NCBI RefSeq assembly: GCF_018812025.1
Contig: NC_063049.1
Location: forward strand, 17,170,258 to 17,234,257
Source of the DNA: Megalobrama amblycephala
Taxonomy: Eukaryota > Chordata > Actinopteri > Cypriniformes > Xenocyprididae
Length of the DNA stretch: 64,000 nt
Direction of reading: 5' to 3'
Shown here: piece by piece, positions 59,341 to 64,000 of the stretch
How positions within the stretch are numbered: position 1 is the stretch's first letter
Layout of the letters: every line of letters begins with the position of its first letter
The notes under the pieces: model-generated
Told to the model about the DNA's origin: nothing
What the model saw: the letters and a program-made list of their open reading frames with translations, nothing else
The model's database searches: none
Translations under genes and position numbers: made by a program

Positions 59341-59776
59341 TTAAAGGTATAGTTTACCCAAAAATGTAAATTGTCATCAATTGGTTGTCCTCATGCCATT
59401 CCATTGGTAAAGATTGATAAAGATAAGATTTTTGTTCATCTTTGAAAGACAAATGAAGATATTTTTAATGAGAGATTTCTTTCCCATTCCACCAAAACTT
59501 TGACACTTCAGAAAGTTTATAAAAGAAATCTTTGAATTGAATTTGAATTGAATGGTTTAATCCAAGAGACATAAGTGCTTTATATGAAGAACATGTTTAA
59601 TTTAGGCTTGCATGCACATCAAATATGATAAAATGACACTCAACCGTACTTGCTTGACGCATGAGAACAAACCTCTTGGTGAATTAGATTTTTTTTTTTT
59701 TTTGGAAGATTAACAAAAAGCTTATGTGTTTGGAGATATATGAACTGTTTTTATTTTAGGTAACTATTCCTTTTAA
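59341..59776. mobile_element. TTAA chain, element 1: TTCACCC-type MITE
   Basis: TTAA at 59,341-59,344 then AGGTATAGTTTACCCAAAAA. The right end on the minus strand is AAGGAATAGTTACC, directly before the TTAA at 59,773-59,776, which is also the left target site of the next element. Confidence 0.75.
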
Positions 59777-61153
59777 AGGTGCAGTATGTAATAATTTTGT
59801 CCGCTAGAGGTTGCTAGAGGCCTATTCAAAACAAAGGCATAGCTTGATGACGGCAAGTTTGAGTGTGGAATCTTGGGACATGTGGTCTCCACATCAACAG
59901 ACAGTGCAATAGGACTTGGGAAAAAAACATGTTAATGGATGCGATTATTAACATTACTGTAGTATGAAGCAGAACAGGACCGAGTGTTGTGGGAGCTGAA
60001 CGAGGCCGCTGGAGCGATTGCACAGCACACGCCTCACGAGCAGCAGAACTTTTATTATGCCACAATCGCCGGCGCTGCTTCCGATTTACCATATGTATCA
60101 TATGTATTGACAGCACAATTTTTATTGTGAGGTTATGATGTAAAATTATGATAACTACACTGTAGCTGCTACAGTAACTAACAAAATCTATCCAATACTG
60201 GATTTCGTAAGTGTCTGAAAAAGACAATTTTCACATGCCACCATTACATATTGCGTTATGCTATATTGCAATACAATACAGCAAATATAGTTTGACAGTA
60301 AATTATCAAATTAATTGATTACGGTTTAGTCAGATGATATGAAAACGATTACCACTTGTTCAACAAATATATACACTCGTGTACATTCAAACACAATAAT
60401 TGGGCATACATAGCAAACGCGAGTTCAACTATTTGCGCGAGTAGATTACGTACAAAATCAATGCAAAGACGCGATCAGACTATGGATCAGACGCGTCCTC
60501 GCGCGGGTCTAGAGACGCAATGCCCCATAATACTAATCGTGTTGATCGTTATAATGGCATACGTTTTCTGTAAAGATACGAATCAAAACAACTCACCTGT
60601 CGAGTAAAACACAAGCGAGATCGGCATCTCTTTCTAGGTGAAGTTTGTCGCGAAGCTCTCTCCATCTAGAAAATGCAACACCGATATTTATCCTCGCTCT
60701 TTCTCTCCTCTTGTCCCAAACTCTTCTTGGGTCGTTTGGTTGGCCCGTACGCTTACGTTTACGGGAGCTGTCCTTGTCGACAGAACCAGCGGCAGATGGT
60801 AAACAGTAATTATTTTCCATAAATAAGTAACACAATCCACCATAAAACGTGCAAGAAGTAAATAAGGAACTGCTTGAAGCAAGCTAGTGGTTTGCTGGAC
60901 GCTAGACACTACTTCCGCATTTGTCCACGACACTGTTGTCATGTGGTTTCTACGTCAGTAAAGGCGGTAACTGACATCATTGACAGGCGACTGCACTGCC
61001 CCGTGTCACTGTTTAGATTGGGAATTTTCTCATGATTTACAAGTAGTTGAAAACATTAGAGATATTATTAATAATCAGCTGGACAAAATATATAACAATA
61101 GCCTAGTGTTTTTGGATATTTTACTGCGAATATCTTACAAATTGTACCTTTAA
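59773..61153 (-). mobile_element. TTAA chain, element 2: Kolobok-like element with a coding exon
   Basis: TTAA at 59,773-59,776 and 61,150-61,153 flank 1,373 bp. Ends are AGGTGCAGTATGTAATAA (left) and, on the minus strand at the right, AGGTACAATTTGTAAGATA, imperfect inverted repeats. Left-end sequence matches the truncated copy at 27,290-27,631. On the minus strand near the right end is an open exon with a splice donor. The rest of a transposase is not seen, so this is probably an internally deleted derivative. Confidence 0.8.
60597..60835 (-). CDS. Transposon-borne first coding exon, basic domain, with splice donor
   Basis: Minus-strand frame from ATG 60,835 or, more likely, 60,820 (MENNYCLPSAAGSVDKDSSR). 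Residues after that are strongly basic: KRKRTGQPNDPRRVWDKRRE, ARINIGVAFSRWRELRDK, then LHLERDADLACVLLD. The exon ends CTCGACAG followed by GTGAGT on the minus strand, a near-perfect donor in phase 2, so the protein should continue after splicing. I remember similar RVW...K...N.G.AF.RWRELR modules in many predicted fish proteins associated with transposons, but cannot name the domain. No downstream exon was found to the left within the element. Function unknown; DNA binding is a plausible guess from the charge. Confidence 0.6.
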
Positions 61154-61833
61154 AGGGTTAGTTCACCCAAAAATGTAAATCATGTCATTAATTACTCACC
61201 CTCATGTCGTTCTACACCCGTAAGACCTTCATTCATCTTCAGAACACAAATTAAAATATTTTTGATGAAATTCGATGGCTCAGCGAGCCCTCTATTGGCA
61301 GCAATGTCACTGAACCCCTCAAGATCCAGAAAGCTACTAAAGACATACTTAAAACAGTTCATGTGAGTACAGTGGTTCTACCTTTTTATAAAAACAAAAA
61401 AAACAAAACAAAACAAAACAAAAAAAAACCCCTTCAACAATATCTAGTGATGGACGATTTCAAAACGCTTCATGAAGCTTTGAAGCTTTACGAATCTTTT
61501 GTTTTGAATTAGTGGCTCGGAGCGCCAAATTTACATGATTTCAGTAAACAAGGCTTTGTTTACACGGTCCGAACCACTGATTTGAAAAACAAAAGTTTAA
61601 GGTAGAACCGCTGTACTCACATGAACTGTTTTAAATATGTCTTTAGTAGCTTTCTGGATCTTGAGGGTTTCAGTGACATTGCTGGCAATGGAGGCCTCAC
61701 TGAGCCATCGGATTTCATCAAAAAAACCTTAATTTGTGTACCGAAGATGAACGAAGGTCTTACGGGTGTAGAACGACATGAGGGTGAGTAATAAATGACA
61801 GAATTTTCATTTTTGGGCAAACTAACGCTTTAA
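61150..61833. mobile_element. TTAA chain, element 3: palindromic TTCACCC-type MITE
   Basis: TTAA at 61,150-61,153 (shared with element 2) and 61,830-61,833. Ends AGGGTTAGTTCACCC and, on the minus strand, AGCGTTAGTTTGCCC. The arms share CAGTTCATGTGAGTACAG and the word pair GATTTCAAAACGCTTCATGA / GAAGCTTTACGAATC with the nested copy at 13,440-14,208. An AAAAC-rich run is at 61,388-61,426. Confidence 0.8.
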
Positions 61834-62145
61834 GTATGTTCAGATGTCAGGGTTCTAGTTTTATTGCTAACCTTTAGGTCACAGTGCTGTTTATGGGGAT
61901 TATAGCAGCACTTCCTGTTCAGGCTTCTGTTCAAGTTGTAGATCAGAAGCAGAGAGGCTTATTTAAATGTGATGATTTAGTCCTCATCTAAAATAGTGCT
62001 GAAACCAGAGATCTCTCACTCTCAGACAAAGAGGAGGACTAAGAGGGAGGAATGGGAGCGGATCGCTTCACAGCTGTCCATGTGCAGTTTTTAAAGCCCC
62101 TTTGACTCGACTCCATAGGGGTTCTGTCCTGCCTTCTTTTCCCAG

Positions 62146-62249
62146 GGCCCGCAGAGGGAATTTGTTGGGTGGCATCACCGCAACTTAAACATTCCACTCC
62201 ACAGCACTAACTCACCTGCAAAACGCAAATCGAAAACCATTAACGTTGG
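62146..62249 (+). other. candidate internal exon with good splice sites
   Basis: A pyrimidine-rich acceptor TCCTGCCTTCTTTTCCCAG precedes 62,146 and TTG followed by GTGAGTG follows 62,249. One frame is open across all 104 bp (GPQREFVGWHHRNLNIPLHS and on to KSKTINV), the other two are closed. The encoded peptide matches nothing I recognise, so it could equally be a second 5' UTR exon of the gene whose first exon is at 29,755 or a chance pairing of splice-like sites. Confidence 0.25.
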
Positions 62250-63345
62250 TGAGTGTCCCTTTTTATAATCAAGTTGTTTTTTCCTTCTCTTTTTATGGCG
62301 TTAAATACGCATGAACATGAATCATGCCTCATTCGAGGGTTCTTGAGTGACACCGTGTGCAATTATGAGTCAGCTCTCATGTTCCACAGGGCTTCGGAAA
62401 AGGAAGCGTGTGGTGGGAAATTCAATGGCAGTGCGATTGTGTTCCTCCTTGGACTTTTTATATGTAGGAGCTTACTCAAATGAAAGGAATTTGGTGTATT
62501 TGATGCAAAAAAACAAAAACAAAAAAAAAATCACAATTCTGTCATCATCTTACTCATCTGGATGACTTTCAACATGTATGATTTTCCTCAGTAGAACACA
62601 AAAGGAGACGTTTTGAAGAATGTTCACGCTGTTCTTTTCCATATAATGAAAGTGAATGGTGACCTGGTGCTGTCAAGCTTTAAAACAACAGGAGTGGTCC
62701 ATATGATTGATTATATTCAAAGTCTTCTTAAACCATATAATATTTTTAAAATTAGGGTCTTTATTCAGTGATAATCTTGCTTGACAGCTGCTTCGCAATC
62801 CTGTGACATTGTATGAAAAAGAGGCAAGTTGCACAACAAAGAAGTCATTGGTTTTGAGAAATATGAGTGGGTATAAATGACAATTTTCATATGTGCCTGA
62901 ACTATTTCTTTAATTTAGGCATTCATTTCTAAATCGATTTCTCTACAGCCTCACTTTCTTCTCCCTCTTTTGCCTTTTTGCAGCTGAGCTATTGAATCGC
63001 TCAAGTGTTTCATTTTGACTCTGATTTGAAGGCGCTCGTGGTTCCACTGTCATAAACTGCAGACAGATCAATACGGTGTATGAATTACAGCTCTCTAATG
63101 AAAGTGTTGCTCTTTTAGTGCCGCAACAGACGCCAAACCGAGACATCTGCATCGATGTACTGCATGCTCAGGTCGTTGCTTCACTCGTAACGATGACTAG
63201 AGCAGTCATTATTATCAAATTTTGATTTAATTGTCAATCGATTTAATTGTTCTTTTTTTTAATATTTCTGAACATATATTGAAGAGTGTATAATGACATA
63301 AGTGGTCATATTTTAAATATTAAAATATTTTCAGATCTTTTTGTA

Positions 63346-63510
63346 GCACTTTATTTTACAGTCCTGTTCCCCACACATACAATGTACTTATTACAGTAAT
63401 TACAATAACTGGGTACTAACCCTGAACCTACATCTAAATCCAACCTTAACCCCTGTAGTTACCTAATAATAACCCATTATTTTCTTAGGTAATTACATGG
63501 TAAGTACATG
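63346..63510. mobile_element. Partial MITE of the CACTTTATTTTACAG family
   Basis: GCACTTTATTTTACAGTCCT then GTTCCCCA matches the right end (minus strand) of the element at 5,758-5,960. The middle has ACCCTGAACCTACATC and CCAACCTTAACCCC. The right terminus is missing. Confidence 0.6.
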
Positions 63511-64000
63511 CCTTTTTAACTTGCATTCACCACTGAACTTCACAGGGCATTGCAAGACTGTGTGTTTGATATGTAGACAGTATCTGCGCAAGTAGTATTT
63601 TTTGTAAAATGTAGCCTACAACTATGACCTATTGTACTGTATTGTGTGTGTGTGTGTATGTATGTGTGTATATTAACCTTACTTTCTCATTAGGTGCTTT
63701 CATAGATAATTCATTTCTATAAATAATTCATTTTTGTATGTGCCAAACCACTCACTGTGCACCTGGCATCTGTGCATGTCAGATGGGTTTGGTTGTATGA
63801 TGCAACATCTGGTTTGTACTGCATTTTAAGTTATTTGAAGTTGAGTCATATTTATGTATAGCCTACAGACTGGCATCTACGGACCCCCTTTTGACCCTGA
63901 CTTAGCAAGGTTTATGGGAGAGTTATGTTAAGTCATGAATATTTGAAACTCATACTAAAAAAAGAAAACATGGTAAAATTCCCCTTTGGATTTTCAATGT

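Larger units (their letters stand above)
61834..64000. other. mixed stretch with a candidate exon and MITE fragments
   Basis: 61,900-62,260 is less AT-rich and contains the candidate exon at 62,146. About 62,528-62,915 is a diverged TTCACCC-type MITE (AATTCTGTCATCATCTTAC at left, TGAACTATTTCTTTAA at right). 63,346-63,510 is a partial CACTTTATTTTACAG MITE. (GT)n lies at about 63,643-63,670. Confidence 0.4.

Noticed and set aside
60597..60835. bHLH transcription factor exon
   Set aside because: KRRERARINIGVAFSRWRELR superficially resembles a bHLH basic region. The hydrophobic spacing and the rest of helix 1, loop and helix 2 do not fit, and the exon lies in a transposon.
1..64000. CRISPR arrays, operons or other prokaryotic systems
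   Set aside because: The repeats are eukaryotic transposons and microsatellites. No regularly spaced direct repeats with unique spacers and no cas-like genes were seen.

Overview
This window looks like nuclear DNA of a teleost fish, most likely a cyprinid. The evidence is an AT-rich background packed with short inverted-repeat DNA transposons (MITEs), three Tc1-like transposase genes of types I know from cyprinids, an L2-type LINE scrap, a tRNA-derived SINE, and very many microsatellites. There are no bacterial operons and no dense coding. I found no complete host protein-coding gene. The best host feature is a GC-rich promoter with a non-coding first exon on the + strand at about 29,640-29,954. 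It ends in a consensus splice donor, so most of the sequence to its right may be first-intron DNA of one long gene.

Layout, left to right. 1-787 is a Tc1-like element cut by the window edge. 900-5,960 holds MITEs, a possible solo LTR and CA/CT microsatellites. 6,449-7,918 is a full-length Tc1-like element whose 347-residue transposase is intact except that its first catalytic aspartate is asparagine. 8,000-11,940 holds MITEs and a decayed L2 LINE. 13,228-15,586 is a GGGCCC-ended element with two other transposons nested in it. 16,390-22,335 holds two copies of a pair of repeats, two further MITEs and a deleted Tc1-like element. 22,340-29,600 is mostly unique-looking sequence with a SINE at 24,906 and a few MITEs. 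29,640-29,954 is the promoter and exon. 29,955-39,490 is intron-like, with microsatellites and a TTAA-flanked element at 36,075. 39,498-40,599 is a transposon with a 9-bp target duplication carrying the start of a RecQ-type helicase. 42,000-47,400 holds more MITEs, including an unfilled paralogue of the 13,228 element. 49,421-53,397 is a 4-kb pentanucleotide satellite. 53,786-55,456 is a large inverted repeat with a 260-bp hAT-type MITE inserted in one arm. 56,600-61,829 holds further inverted-repeat elements, ending in three TTAA-flanked elements that abut and share target sites. The middle one carries a coding exon with a splice donor.

The main theme is repeated insertion at TTAA sites, and the window contains internal controls for it. 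Two insertions in the 13,228 element can be compared with their empty TTAA sites in the 46,368 copy, and the hAT insertion with the uninterrupted arm of its host inverted repeat. Family names come from remembered hallmarks, not from a database search. Long open frames inside satellite DNA are artefacts of repeat periods and are listed as rejected.
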